A stretch of DNA of 64,000 bases from Theocolax elegans (GCA_026168455.1 CM047426.1:3155501-3219500); one strand, 5' to 3'. Counted from the first letter of the stretch, positions 48,880-61,622 are shown. Notes: generated by a model from the sequence alone, not told the origin. A program made the numbers and translations.

Positions 48880-49165
48880 TGCAAGAGACATTTAACTCTG
48901 CTTTGTAAATTTGTTTGAGTGGTAATTAAATAATAAAAGCTTTCGAGTCATAATTTTATTTTAATCCAATGATTAATATCGAAGTTAAAAATTGAACATT
49001 ATGACGAACATAACCTCAATTCTTTTTTTTAGGAAAAACCTGAGGGTCTTGGTATTAAATAAGAATTTCGTTTTAATCAAAATGTCAAACTTAACCTCAT
49101 TTTTTGGTTTAAATTACGGTAGTACCAGTAGGGTCAAAATTCGCAAAAATGAAAGACGTAGGACC

Positions 49166-49177
49166 TAGCGCCCTCTG
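49166..49177 (-). promoter_or_regulatory. CTCF-like motif 2
   Basis: An identical 12-base word in the same orientation as motif 1. The flanks CAAGA, TCTGCTTT.TAAATTT and ACCTCAATT are also shared, marking two diverged copies of a roughly 170-bp unit (about 48850-49030 and 49150-49315). Confidence 0.4.
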
Positions 49178-49319
49178 CCCAAGAAAAATTTTAATCTGCT
49201 TTCTAAATTTCTACGAGCGAGAAACTATTCATTTACAGACAAATGGTATCGTGTCCGAATTCTATTGCAATTGCGAATTTGGAGAATGAGGCATGACCTC
49301 AATTTTTTTTTAAGTAAAT

Positions 49320-50430
49320 TTAAAAAAAAGTCAATTCTCGCTCAAAAAATATGTAGTAACTTATCTTTGTCTGATTTATCATTACGATCCTCATGACTAA
49401 TGTTGGATAAAAAATTTATGTAACCTCTGAAACGTCTGCCTTTATACTCGTTAGTAATTGTAATTATTTCCCTTTATATCCAATAAAAAATATAATTGAA
49501 TCGGTCCCTCCAAAAAAAAGTAAATCCAACCTGTTAACCAAACCAATCAAAAACAAAACAAAAATAATTGCTCCGGTTGAAAATACATTCATTGTCAGAA
49601 TAAAAGAAGAGCAGGGATATGTCGAAGAATTTTCCAAGAAGTTAATTCTTGGCAGACGAGAATAAAGTCGTCAGTATCAACGGAATTGCCGGGAACGTGT
49701 CATGTGCGTTGAATAAATCCAAGAATAACGACAACCAAATTATTTTTAGGGAAGGGTGAAGGAAAAAAGAGAGAGACGTCCCAAAAGTAATTTTGGAGAA
49801 GAAGGGAAGCAAAAAAAAAAAAAGAAACGAGAGTATATAACCTCGACAAAAATGCACATTAAATTATTTTTAGCGTTGTATACGCGCAAACGCGTATATA
49901 TATATATTTTTTTTCGATTCCGCGCAGAGAGGATATATTTTCTAATAAAAATTACGCGGGGAAACTGGGACATTCGAACGGTAACCTAAAAAAAATTAAC
50001 CGTGACAGCGATGTAAAAATTATGTCGTGATTTTTGTTTACTTTTAGGTTAATTTTTTTGTTTACCGCGATATCACAGTAATTTATGTTCCGTCTATCTT
50101 ATGCACACGTGCATGAAAGGTTCTCCCCTTACAGGTATGGGGTATAGGGATACGGTTGAGTTAGCAGGACGAATGCGTGTCACGAAGCCAGGGTCAAACT
50201 TTTGCCCGAAATTCTACAACGACGAAGGGGAGAGGGAAAAAAAAGTGCCGAATCTAGAACACCGAGGGGGAGTCCGAAATTCCGTAATATTAACTCGAAA
50301 CCTGTAATTTTTCGGTCATTTGGGAAGTGACGAAGCCTCTCGCAATTATCGTTATTACGCGCAAAGTGTGCATTTAATGTCTATATACACATCCATCCAC
50401 AATTTGGATGATTGTTTACATACATCTTTT
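49320..50430. other. Non-coding stretch with a GC-richer part at 49640-50300
   Basis: Poly-A-rich and TATATA-rich island sequence. An inverted pair of TTAACCTAAAA-type words flanks 49985-50065. Frames of 68-77 codons have no domain. No gene call. Confidence 0.35.
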
Positions 50431-50433
50431 ATT

Positions 50434-50945
50434 GAAATTAATCACTGTACGGAAATTATTATTAACAAATTATCTACAGGATTTAAAAAAAAATTGTACA
50501 ATTATATACCGTTCAAAAATTATTAAGACATTTTTCGTTCAAGTATCCACTCTGGGAAAATTATTAAATAAATTTACGTTTAAATACCTATTTAACAAAA
50601 TTTATTCAAAAATTTTTACTGCAATTATCGACTGTAGAAAAATTATTATAATTATTATTATTATCCGTTTAATCATCCACATAAAAATAATTTTCAAAAT
50701 TTATGTTCAATTATTCACTGAGGAAAAATTATAGATAAAATTTCTTTTCAAATATATTTTACAGAATTATTGAAAAATTTCCCGTTCATTTATCCTTTAT
50801 ATAAAAATTATTAAAATATATTCCGTTGACAATCCAGTGATATAAAAAAATTTATCTCACTTTTCCTTTCGTTCATCCTCCATAGAAAATTATTAAAAAA
50901 ATATTCTGCTGAATTATCCACTGTACGAAAATTATTAAAATAAGA
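50434..50945 (+). repeat. Degenerate ~40-bp tandem repeat (parent block)
   Basis: About 12 diverged units with the theme TTCAATTATCCACTGTAGAA followed by AATTATTAAA. Visible anchors lie at 50434, 50467, 50540, 50620, 50670, 50707, 50785, 50826, 50869 and 50910, giving spacings near 40 or 80. High divergence between units indicates age. Frames through it are repeat translation. Confidence 0.75.
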
Positions 50946-51424
50946 AAAATTACCGCGTACAGGTTGCTAAGCCGGAAGAACGAGGAAATTGTGGTTTTGA
51001 AAGCAGCTTGTGGGATCTTCAATATCTTGTTATTTCTTTTGAAAAAAATACTTTTTACTATTAAGAGATTTCGCATTTGGTGTGCAGCAGATGCTTTCTT
51101 AAAACCAAAAGACTTGTTGCGTTGTACGAAGAGAGAGAGAGAGAGAGAGAAATACGTCGAGACTAGAATCGAGACTGTTAAAACTCTCACTTCCGGACAG
51201 ATGTTCCAACGTAAACGTCTTTGACATTATGCCTCGTATAGAGGCAAGTATATGCACTTTTTAATGCTTTGACTTTACGATATTCGTTCGTTCGTTCATA
51301 TTTTGTACGTATATTTGCAATTAATGTTGTTTTAGAACATTCCTGATCGATTTTAAGGTTAGGAATTTTTTTCTTGAAATAAAATTTCATAGTTACTCAG
51401 ATTCCATTATTATTATTATTATTA

Positions 51425-51426
<2 letters not shown>

Positions 51427-51455
<29 letters not shown>

Positions 51456-51667
51456 ACTTATTATTTTTTGTATGTATGTGTAATTGTCTAATTTTTGGTT
51501 AGAAGATTGTAAAATTTAAAAAACCTAATTGTAATATTCAGATAGCTGCTATCTGAATATTACAATTAGGTTTTTTAAATTTTACAATCTTCTAACCAAA
51601 AATTAGACAATTACACATACATACAAAAAATAATAAGTATAATAATAATAATAATAATAATAATAAT
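51427..51667. repeat. Near-perfect hairpin, 120-bp arms, one-base loop (copy 1)
   Basis: Arms of about 120 bp meet at CAGATAGC-T-GCTATCTG (centre 51547). The outer parts of the arms are (ATT)n on the left and (AAT)n on the right. The same axis occurs at 59945 and 61714. Confidence 0.9.
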
Positions 51668-53586
51668 CTGATAGCTAACCATAGAGATAAAATAAATTTA
51701 TTTGTATACATGGGGCAGGAGCGGTTTTGAAAAATAAATACAAAAATAATTTGCCAAATGTTAATTTCGGTCCGCAGCAATAGATACATTTATCCAAATA
51801 TTTCCGAATGGTGATAATAAAAATTCGAATTTGACAAAAAATGTATCCAATGAAATATTTAACCATGTACAAATATTCCCTTGCCAGGATAAGTGACCCA
51901 CTGATTACAAAAATTAAAAAATTATTCAAGGATCTACTTTTTTTAAACTAAAGAAAAAATATTTAAAAAGTTTATATAGTGTAAAATAATCTATAAGGAA
52001 TTTTACAATACCCGCGCATAATAGAAAAATTTAACTATTCATACATCGTTACTTTCGTGAACAAATTGCTGTTTGACCACAACCTGTCCAATAAATAGAC
52101 AATAAATAGTATCGCCTAATCTCACAATGATCAATCGTTTTGAGCTATATTCCCAAATGAAGAAAATAATTTTCGTCAAATAAAAAAATAAATAAACCAC
52201 GGAATCTGTATCAAAAAGAACCGTAAAATTCCGTTTTTCTTCAAACTTATATTTTCCTCAAACTTAGAAAACTCAGGGATGACGAGTGAAATGGAATGGA
52301 ACGCCAAAATACTTTCTGTTTTACTCCGATTGCAGATCGTAAAATGAGTTTATAATTGTAATTCCACACCGATCCTGAGAATAGGAATTAAAATGAAGAA
52401 ACATTTTATTTCTCGCGTATATTATTGTTATTGAAAGAGATACAAATTTTTACGATCCCCTGGTAAAAATTTATTTTTGTTAATAAATATTGATATTGGA
52501 CATCGAGGACGAAACGCCTGTAATTTTTTAAACAAGCCATACTTTAAGTAGTTACCCAACCATGGTGGACACAGAGTAAAATAAGCCTTTTTTTATTTTT
52601 AAGTCATGTTTTGGTTCGGAAAAGACCGATAAATATATTATACACATGTATAAATTGGTATTGTACTTTTTCCTTTACCCTTCTTTGTCACCCAAAAAAT
52701 ATTCCAGACCTGTATTTAAAAATTATTATTTATGCACTTTTTTAAACTGTAACATTTTTTTAGTATATTTAAATTAATTTTTTGTTGTACAAAGTACACT
52801 ATCTATTACACGCAAGGTTCCAATATATTCTAAAAAAATATTCAGCAGTTCATTTTTTTAACTAATTATTTAAATAAATATTTTACATAAATGTACATTA
52901 AAACAAGTACTTGTACTACAAGGTTTGGATCGAAATTTTCACCTACGAAGATTGGAATTAAAATTGTAACAACTGTATTTCATTCCGATTCCGATCGAAA
53001 CGATAGAAAATGGGAATATAACGCAACATCGTCTAGGAACGGATCCTAGCAAACATCAAAGCAATAATGAAACGTTCTTTTGTCGAAAAATCCGTTTAAC
53101 CAAAAAATATGTCTGATAAATCAGTAATTAAAATCCCAAAAATATGGTTTATACAATTAACCTCAAAACGCTCCATTTCCACTAAATCGTTTTAAATCCC
53201 TAAAAAACATCCATCAACAGATATTCTCCACCTCCATAACCTCAAAAATCTCCAACCCATATATATATATATACACAACACGAAACCCAGACAACGTTGC
53301 AACATCGAATTGTTTTACAAAAACCGAACGAACAAACATTACACACACACGCACAACAATCACGTGACGACGTATGTGTTTACCATCCGAGGCGAAAGGG
53401 TATACACTCACAACACATCCTATAATGGGTACACATATATACATATCGCAAAGTATCGTAATTCAATATAGCCATTGGTATGAACTTGAGCTACTTTACG
53501 AATGTGACCTTGGTGTGCACATTATACATTCGATCGTAAGAAGAAAAAAAAGAGAGAGAGAGTCGACTTTTCAATTTTGAGTAACA

Positions 53587-53588
<2 letters not shown>

Positions 53589-53618
<30 letters not shown>
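53589..53618 (+). repeat. (AT)15 microsatellite
   Basis: 30 bp of AT. The equivalent tract in the other X copy has 20 repeats. Confidence 0.95.
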
Positions 53619-53621
<3 letters not shown>

Positions 53622-54099
53622 AGTTCTAATTGACCGAGAAAGAAAAAAAAAGAATATAGAAGAGAGAAACGTTTTACCTACACTGATGGATAGATATATT
53701 TATACATATATATATATATATATTTGTGTGTATAGTACTGTGTTGGTATACTTCCGTCGAATGACCCCAGAGGCCCGATGAATATTTACGCGATTACTGA
53801 CCCGTCAATTCGTCAACAACTGACAACCGTTTGTGTGTGTATGTGTCTGCGTACACCACTTATTCTTGATTCTCGTTTAATGCAATTCACTAATGACGAC
53901 GCTAAGTCGGATCGTTAATTTTATTGATTATTATTTGAAAATCACTCGCACAAGTGTTACGAATTTTCCGTCGATTAGATTATTTTATGTACGTAAATAT
54001 ATATTTTAGTAAATAAATAAATAATTTAATTAACTAGTTAATAAATAAATATATTTTATTATGTACGGTCTGTTGGACACGATATTTCAGACCCGGACT

Positions 54100-55060
54100 G
54101 TCGTTTTAAAAATTTAAATAAGTTTAAAATTTAAAAAGGAATCATAAATGACGTTTAAAAAATAGTAAAGACCTGACGGATATTGTTTTTAAGGAAAAAA
54201 TTATTTTATAATAATTATTAATCGAACAAAACTTTGTTCGGTAATTGTCGGTCAAAAACGAGTGATAATGGTTACACAAAAATTCTACGAAGATTATTAA
54301 TTTAAAAATCTAAAAAATATTAGACAAAATTAGTTTAGAAAATATGTAAAGACTTGACGGAGTTTGGGATTTATTAAAAAAATAATTATAGATTTAGTTG
54401 ATTTTTGGTTATTAAATACGGGAAATTTACGTCATCTAAAAAATATATGTAAATAATCGATTTAAAAATTTTTTTAAATTCTCGTATATTTCTCAAAGTA
54501 TAACCTAAATTTTTCAAAAAACCATATCCGTCATTTGTAAAAAAAAAATAAGAAAAAGTCTGCCTGTTTATCAAAACTTGTCGTCAATTATCATACAAAT
54601 ATTGCATTCAAATAATCAATTAAAAAATCTAAAAAAAGTTTCTCCTTATGAAGCACAATATTTATCTCCAAAAACTAACTTTACTTCATTATAAAACCCT
54701 AGTAGAAATCGTATTCTATAAAATATGTAAAAAATAGATATTCTAAATAAAATGTTGAAAAATGGGTGAAAATAGGCGAAATAGACTAATATATAACTTA
54801 TATTCTGTTTTGAGATCATTTTTAGCTTATAAACATAGATCAAATTTGAGTCTAGTTAGGTGCTATTAAATGTCTAATAAAAATGGACAAGTGAAAAATC
54901 TAATAAAAGTGCATTTATCCTCGTAAATACTAAAGATATAACAGAAATAAGTTGTAACTCAGACAAAATCGGCTAAAAACCCATCCTAAACTATAGGAAT
55001 TTTGAAGTTTACTGTTACAGAAAAGATGGAAATATTATTCGAATGTTTTAAGGTTATGTA
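54100..55060. mobile_element. Diverged remnants of the TTAA-ended MITE-like family
   Basis: Repeated family words such as CCTGACGGATATTG, GGTAATTGTCGGTCAAAAACG and ATCGATTTAAAAAT occur several times but without complete ends. Non-coding. Confidence 0.35.
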
Positions 55061-55452
55061 AGGAGGTGTGATATCCAAATTGCAGAGACCTACCTAGAAA
55101 ATACCAAAAAAATTGTAAAACTTAACTGTACGAAAAATGTAAAAAAAATCACAGATTATGTTCAAAACAAATAGAATAGCGTAACAGAGAGACTTTTTTC
55201 GAAATAATTAATTGTTAATTAATGATACGTAAATAACAATTTTTGGTCGGTAATATACAGGTATAAAACAATGATTCATGGCTGCCCAAAAATCTCGCTG
55301 ATTTATCAATAAAAATATTTGAAAAAATTTACAGGTTATCTCTAAAGGAAATACAACACCGTTACAGAACGTTTTATTCGATAAATTGAATTCCTCGTTT
55401 AATAAAAAATAAATCATTTTTCTGTTTTCTGGGGTTCACATCCCGTTAAGTG
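55060..55452 (+). mobile_element. MITE-like repeat, TTAA-ended family, right end intact
   Basis: Starts near GTGTGATATCCAAATTGCAG, carries TTTTTGGTCGGTAATAT in the middle, and ends GGGTTCACATCCCGTTAA at 55432-55449. The left end is degraded. The following palindrome arm begins inside it (55310). Confidence 0.5.
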
Positions 55453-56380
55453 TTAAAAAAATGAGTGAAAAAGCGTTTCATCACAATGTATTTAATACCA
55501 ATGTCTAATTCCTAGTTCTTAGATTCAAATTTCTACTAGGGAAATACACCTATACACACATTTTTCCTATTAAAAATTAACAACTCGCTATTAAAAAAAA
55601 AAAAAAAGAAGTTTCATCGTTAATTGACTTGTTAGATTTAACAAAGGTATTAAATTTATCGATGAGCGTATAATACGTATACGAAAGAATTCAAGAGAAA
55701 TCGGAAAAGTCTCGGGTGTATTATAAAGCCATATAGGCAGTCAGTCGTCGTTGGCGACTCAGTGTCAGTGGGTTGGAATCTCGAGAGAGTTTCAACGCAC
55801 GTGACAGAGTCACTGCAAACGGCTCTCTGTGGCTTATCTTTCATTCTTGTATATACCTTGCGCGCGATTTTTTTTATACTCTGGTAAGAAGATACTTTTT
55901 TTTTCATTCGGTATTTAGTACTTGTATTTAATTAATTTCTTTTCATTATTGTTGAACTTTTCAAACCTATTTTGAGGTTATTTAACGTTGCTTTTAAGAT
56001 AAATGGTGATTCCATTAGAGATGTTTGCTGAATGAATTTGTGAAATTTTTTTTTATAATTAAAATTGTGCAAACTATTGTAATGTGTATTGACGACTATT
56101 CATGAAAAATGTTGAGAGGAGGATTTAATTAACATTTTAATCGTTTGGAAGGAATTAAAATTATAGGTAACATTTTCTGATTTTTTTTTCAAAATAGTTT
56201 AGGATCTATTTTTTACAATGCCTTTAGAGAAAAATAAAAATTTCACACTAAATTAAAACTTCGCTCCTGATTTCGAGATCGTTTAGCGTTCATTTCCTTT
56301 AAAAATATTTCAATGTTAGAAACATAGCTAATTAAACCAAATCCCGATTTAAAAAAATAACTATAATATTAACCTATATA
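55310..56380 (+). repeat. Left arm of a 1.06-kb palindrome
   Basis: Reverse complement of 56397-57450 with about 1% differences, nearly all one-base indels. Contains a GC-richer island at 55660-55890. Confidence 0.93.
55660..55890. promoter_or_regulatory. GC-richer island in the palindrome
   Basis: TATAAAG at 55722-55728 and TCAGTC at 55741-55746 lie 21 bases apart (T to the +1 A), shorter than the usual 26-31, so this is only a weak promoter candidate. A CACGTGAC E-box lies near 55797. The mirror is at 56880-57100. Confidence 0.25.
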
Positions 56381-56396
56381 TTTTTTGCCATATACA
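56381..56396. repeat. 16-bp spacer of the 1.06-kb palindrome
   Basis: An AT-rich spacer between AACCTATATA and TATATAGGTT. Confidence 0.85.
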
Positions 56397-57450
56397 TATA
56401 TAGGTTAATATTATAGTTATTTTTTAAATCGGGATTTGGTTTAATTAGCTATGTTTCTAACATTGAAATATTTTTAAAGGAAATGAACGCTAAACGATCT
56501 CGAAATCAGGAGCGAAGTTTTAATTTAGTGTGAAATTTTTATTTTTCTCTAAAGGCATTGTAAAAATAGATCCTAAACTATTTGAAAAAAAAATCAGAAA
56601 ATGTTACCTATTTTAATTCCTTCCAAACGATTAAAATGTTAATTAAATCCTCCTCTCAACATTTTCATGAATAGTCGTCAATACACATTACAATAGTTTG
56701 CACAATTTAATTATAAAAAAAAATTTCACAAATTCATTCAGCAAACATCTCTAATGGAATCACCATTTATCTTAAAAGCAACGTTAAATAACCTCAAAAA
56801 TAGGTTTGAAAAGTTCAACAATAATGAAAAGAAATTAATTAAATACAAGTACTAAATACCGAATGAAAAAAAAAGTATCTTCTTACCAGAGTATAAAAAA
56901 AATCGCGCGCAAGGTATATACAAGAATGAAAGATAAGCCACAGAGAGCCGTTTGCAGTGACTCTGTCACGTGCGTTGAAACTCTCTCGAGATTCCAACCC
57001 ACTGACACTGAGTCGCCAACGACGACTGACTGCCTATATGGCTTTATAATACACCCGAGACTTTCCGATTTCTCTTGAATTCTTTCGTATACGTATTATA
57101 CGCTCATCGATAAATTTAATACCTTTGTTAAATCTAACAAGTCAATTAACGATGAAACTTCTTTTTTTTTTTTTAATAGCGAGTTGTTAATTTTAATAGG
57201 AAAAATGTGTGTATAGGTGTATTTCCCTAGTAGAAATTTGAATCTAAGAACTAGGAATTAGACATTGGTATTAAATACATTGTGATGAAACGCTTTTTCA
57301 TCATTTTTTAACACTTAACGGGATGTGAACCCCAGAAAACAAAAATGATTTATTTTTTATTAAACGAGGAATTCAATTTATCGAATAAAACGTTCTGTAA
57401 CGGTGTGTATTTCCTTTAGAGATAACCTGTAAATTTTTCAAATATTTTTA
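56397..57450 (-). repeat. Right arm of the 1.06-kb palindrome
   Basis: Mirror of 55310-56380. It ends inside the mirrored MITE and passes straight into the 40-bp repeat array through a 16-base stretch common to both. Confidence 0.93.
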
Positions 57451-59835
57451 CAGAATTATTGAAAAATTTCCCGTTCATTTATCCTTTATATAAAAATTAT
57501 TAAAATATTCCGTTGACAATCCAGTGATAAAAAAATTTATCTCACTTTTCCTTTCGTTCATCCTCCATAGAAAATTATTAAAAAAATATTCTGCTGAATT
57601 ATCCACTGTACGAAAATTATTATTAACAAATTATCTACAGGATTTAAAAAAAAATTGTACAATTATATACCGTTAAAAATTATTAAGACATTTTTCGTTC
57701 AAGTATCCACTCTGGAAAATTATTAAATAAATTTACGTTTAAATACCTATTTAACAAAATTTATTCAAAAATTTTTACTGCAATTATCGACTGTAGAAAA
57801 ATTATTATAATTATTATTATTATCATTATTATTATTATATTATTATTATTATATTATTATTATTATTATTATCATTATTATTATTATTATCATTATTATT
57901 ATTATTATCCGTTTAATCATCCACATAAAAATAATTTTCAAAATTTATGTTCATTATTCACTGAGGAAAAATTATAGATAAAATTTCTTTTCAAATATAT
58001 TTTACAGAATTATTGAAAAATTTCCCGTTCATTTATCCTTTATATAAAAATTATTAAAATATATTCCGTTGACAATCCAGTGATATAAAAAAATTTATCT
58101 CACTTTTCCTTTCGTTCATCCTCCATAGAAAATTATTAAAAAAATATTCTGCTGAATTATCCACTGTACGAAAATTATTAAATAAATTTACGTTTAAATA
58201 CCTATTTAACAAAATTTATTCAAAAATTTTTACTGCAATTATCGACTGTAGAAAAATTATTATAATTATTATTATTATTATCCGTTTAATCATCCACATA
58301 AAAATAATTTTCAAAATTTATGTTCATTATTCACTGAGGAAAAATTATAGATAAAATTTCTTTTCAAATATTTTTACAGAATTATTGAAAAATTTCCCGT
58401 TCATTTATCCTTTATATAAAAATTATTAAAATATTCCGTTGACAATCCAGTGATATAAAAAAATTTATCTCACTTTTCCTTTCGTTCATCCTCCATAGAA
58501 AATTATTAAAAAAATATTCTGCTGAATTATCCACTGTACGAAAATTATTAAATAAATTTACGTTTAAATACCTATTTAACAAAATTTATTCAAAAATTTT
58601 TACTGCAATTATCGACTGTAGAAAAATTATTATAATTATTATTATCCGTTTAATCATCCACATAAAAATAATTTTCAAAATTTATGTTCAATTATTCACT
58701 GAGGAAAAATTATAGATAAAATTTCTTTTCAAATATATTTTACAGAATTATTGAAAAATTTCCCGTTCATTTATCCTTTATATAAAAATTATTAAAATAT
58801 TCCGTTGACAATCCAGTGATAAAAAAATTTATCTCACTTTTCCTTTCGTTCATCCTCCATAGAAAATTATTAAAAAAATATTCTGCTGAATTATCCACTG
58901 TACGAAAATTATTATTAACAAATTATCTACAGGATTTAAAAAAAAATTGTACAATTATATACCGTTCAAAAATTATTAAGACATTTTTCGTTCAAGTATC
59001 CACTCTGGGAAAATTATTAAAAAAATATTCTGCTGAATTATCCACTGTACGAAAATTATTAAAATATTCCGTTGACAATCCAGTGATAAAAAAATTTATC
59101 TCACTTTTCCTTTCGTTCATCCTCCATAGAAAATTATTAAAAAAATATTCTGCTGAATTATCCACTGTACGAAAATTATTAAAATATTCCGTTGACAATC
59201 CAGTGATATAAAAAAATTTATCTCACTTTTCCTTTCGTTCATCCTCCATAGAAAATTATTAAAAAAATATTCTGCTGAATTATCCACTGTACGAAAATTA
59301 TTAAAATATATCCGTTGACAATCCAGTGATATAAAAAAATTTATCTCACTTTTCCTTTCGTTCATCCTCCATAGAAAATTATTAAAAAAATATTCTGCTG
59401 AATTATCCACTGTACGAAAATTATTAAAATATTCCGTTGACAATCCAGTGATAAAAAAATTTATCTCACTTTTCCTTTCGTTCATCCTCCATAGAAAATT
59501 ATTAAAAAAATATTCTGCTGAATTATCCACTGTACGAAAATTATTAAAAAAATATTCTGCTGAATTATCCACTGTACGAAAATTATTAAAAAAATATTCT
59601 GCTGAATTATCCACTGTACGAAAATTATTAAAATATTCCGTTGACAATCCAGTGATAAAAAAATTTATCTCACTTTTCCTTTCGTTCATCCTCCATAGAA
59701 AATTATTAAAAAAATATTCTGCTGAATTATCCACTGTACGAAAATTATTAAATAAATTTACGTTTAAATACCTATTTAACAAAATTTATTCAAAAATTTT
59801 TACTGCAATTATCGACTGTAGAAAAATTATTATAA
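57435..59835 (+). repeat. Amplified ~40-bp repeat array with higher-order units
   Basis: The word CATCCTCCATAG recurs nine times, at about 57558, 58118, 58478, 58850, 59118, 59239, 59364, 59483 and 59688. Spacings are first about 360-560 bp and then about 121 bp, i.e. three 40-bp units per higher-order repeat. Neighbouring higher-order copies are nearly identical while the 40-bp units inside are diverged: recent amplification of an old repeat. Long frames across it (up to about 220 codons on the minus strand) are repeat translation. Confidence 0.9.
57790..57910 (+). repeat. (ATT)n tract with TTATC interruptions
   Basis: About 115 bp of ATT repeats inside the array. The same position is only 15-30 bp long in other array copies, so it has expanded locally. 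Confidence 0.85.
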
Positions 59836-60056
59836 TTATATTATTATTATTATACTTATTATTTTTTGTATGTATGTGTAATTGTCTAATTTTTGGTTAG
59901 AAGATTGTAAAATTTAAAAAACCTAATTGTAATATTCAGATAGCTGCTATCTGAATATTACAATTAGGTTTTTTAAATTTTACAATCTTCTAACCAAAAA
60001 TTAGACAATTACACATACATACAAAAAATAATAGTAAATAATAATAATAATCTGAT
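59835..60056. repeat. Near-perfect hairpin, one-base loop (copy 2)
   Basis: Same axis as at 51547, centred at 59945; the flanking ATT/AAT runs are shorter here. Confidence 0.88.
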
Positions 60057-60815
60057 AGCTAACCATAGAGATAAAATAAAATTATTTGTATACATGGGAC
60101 AGGAACAGTTTTGAAAAATAAATACAAAAATAATTTGCCAAATGTTAATTTCGGTCCGCAGCAATAGATACATTTATCCAAATATTTCCGAATGGTGATA
60201 ATAAAAATTCGAATTTGACAAAAAATGTATCCAATGAAATATTTAACCATGTACAAATATTCCCTTGCCAGGATAAGTGACCCACTGATTACAAAAATTA
60301 AAAAATTATTCAAGGATCTACTTTTTTTAAACTAAAGAAAAATATTTAAAAGTTTATATAGTGTAAAATAATCTATAAGGAATTTTACAATACCCGCGCA
60401 TAATAGAAAAATTTAACTATTCATACATCGTTACTTTCGTGAACAAATTGCTGTTTGACCACAACCTGTCCAATAAATAGACAATAAATAGTATCGCCTA
60501 ATCTCACAATGATCAATCGTTTTGAGCTATATTCCCAAATGAAGAAAATAATTTTCGTCAAATAAAAAATAAATAAACCACGGAATCTGTATCAAAAAGA
60601 ACCGTAAAATTCCGTTTTTCTTCAAACTTATATTTTCCTCAAACTTAGAAAACTCAGGGATGACGAGTGAAATGGAATGGAACGCCAAAATACTTTCTGT
60701 TTTACTCCGATTGCAGATCGTAAAATGAGTTTATAATTGTAATTCCACACCGATCCTGAGAATAGGAATTAAAATGAAGAAACATTTTATTTCTCGCGTA
60801 TATTATTGTTATTAT
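59835..60815 (+). repeat. Direct repeat X, partial middle copy
   Basis: Matches about 51445-52435. It is joined on both sides through ATT-rich runs. Contains the hairpin centred at 59945. About three substitutions near 60078-60108 distinguish it from the other copies. Confidence 0.88.
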
Positions 60816-61591
60816 TATTATATTATTATTATCCGTTTAATCATCCACATAAAAATAATTTTCAAAATTTATGTTCAATTATTCACTGAGGAAAAATTAT
60901 AGATAAAATTTCTTTTCAAATATATTTTACAGAATTATTGAAAAATTTCCCGTTCATTTATCCTTTATATAAAAATTATTAAAATATATTCCGTTGACAA
61001 TCCAGTGATATAAAAAATTTATCTCACTTTTCCTTTCGTTCATCCTCCATAGAAAATTATTAAAAAAATATTCTGCTGAATTATCCACTGTACGAAAATT
61101 ATTAAAATAAGAAAAATTACCGCGTACAGGTTGCTAAGCCGGAAGAACGAGGAAATTGTGGTTTTGAAAGCAGCTTGTGGGATCTTCAATATCTTGTTAT
61201 TTCTTTTGAAAAAAATACTTTTTACTATTAAGAGATTTCGCATTTGGTGTGCAGCAGATGCTTTCTTAAAACCAAAAGACTTGTTGCGTTGTACGAAGAG
61301 AGAGAGAGAGAGAGAGAAATACGTCGAGACTAGAATCGAGACTGTTAAAACTCTCACTTCCGGACAGATGTTCCAACGTAAACGTCTTTGACATTATGCC
61401 TCGTATAGAGGCAAGTATATGCACTTTTTAATGCTTTGACTTTACGATATTCGTTCGTTCGTTCATATTTTGTACGTATATTTGCAATTAATGTTGTTTT
61501 AGAACATTCCTGATCGATTTTAAGGTTAGGAATTTTTTTCTTGAAATAAAATTTCATAGTTACTCAGATTCCATTATTATTATTATTATTA

Positions 61592-61593
<2 letters not shown>

Positions 61594-61622
<29 letters not shown>

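Larger units (their letters stand above)
50650..53880 (+). repeat. Direct repeat X, copy 1
   Basis: 3.2 kb matching 60826-64000, offset about 10.17 kb at the start and 10.13 kb at the end. It includes a (GA)n tract (51128-51152), the hairpin centred at 51547 and an (AT)15 tract. Small open frames are identical in the copies because the DNA is nearly identical; none has a domain. Confidence 0.9.

Noticed and set aside
55722..55746. TATA + initiator promoter in the 1.06-kb palindrome
   Set aside because: TATAAAG to TCAGTC spacing is 21 bases, below the usual 26-31; kept only as a weak island annotation.
58816..59900. Frames of 131-221 codons in the 40-bp array
   Set aside because: They repeat with the array unit on both strands and have no domain; a repeat unit length divisible by three in places explains the open frames.
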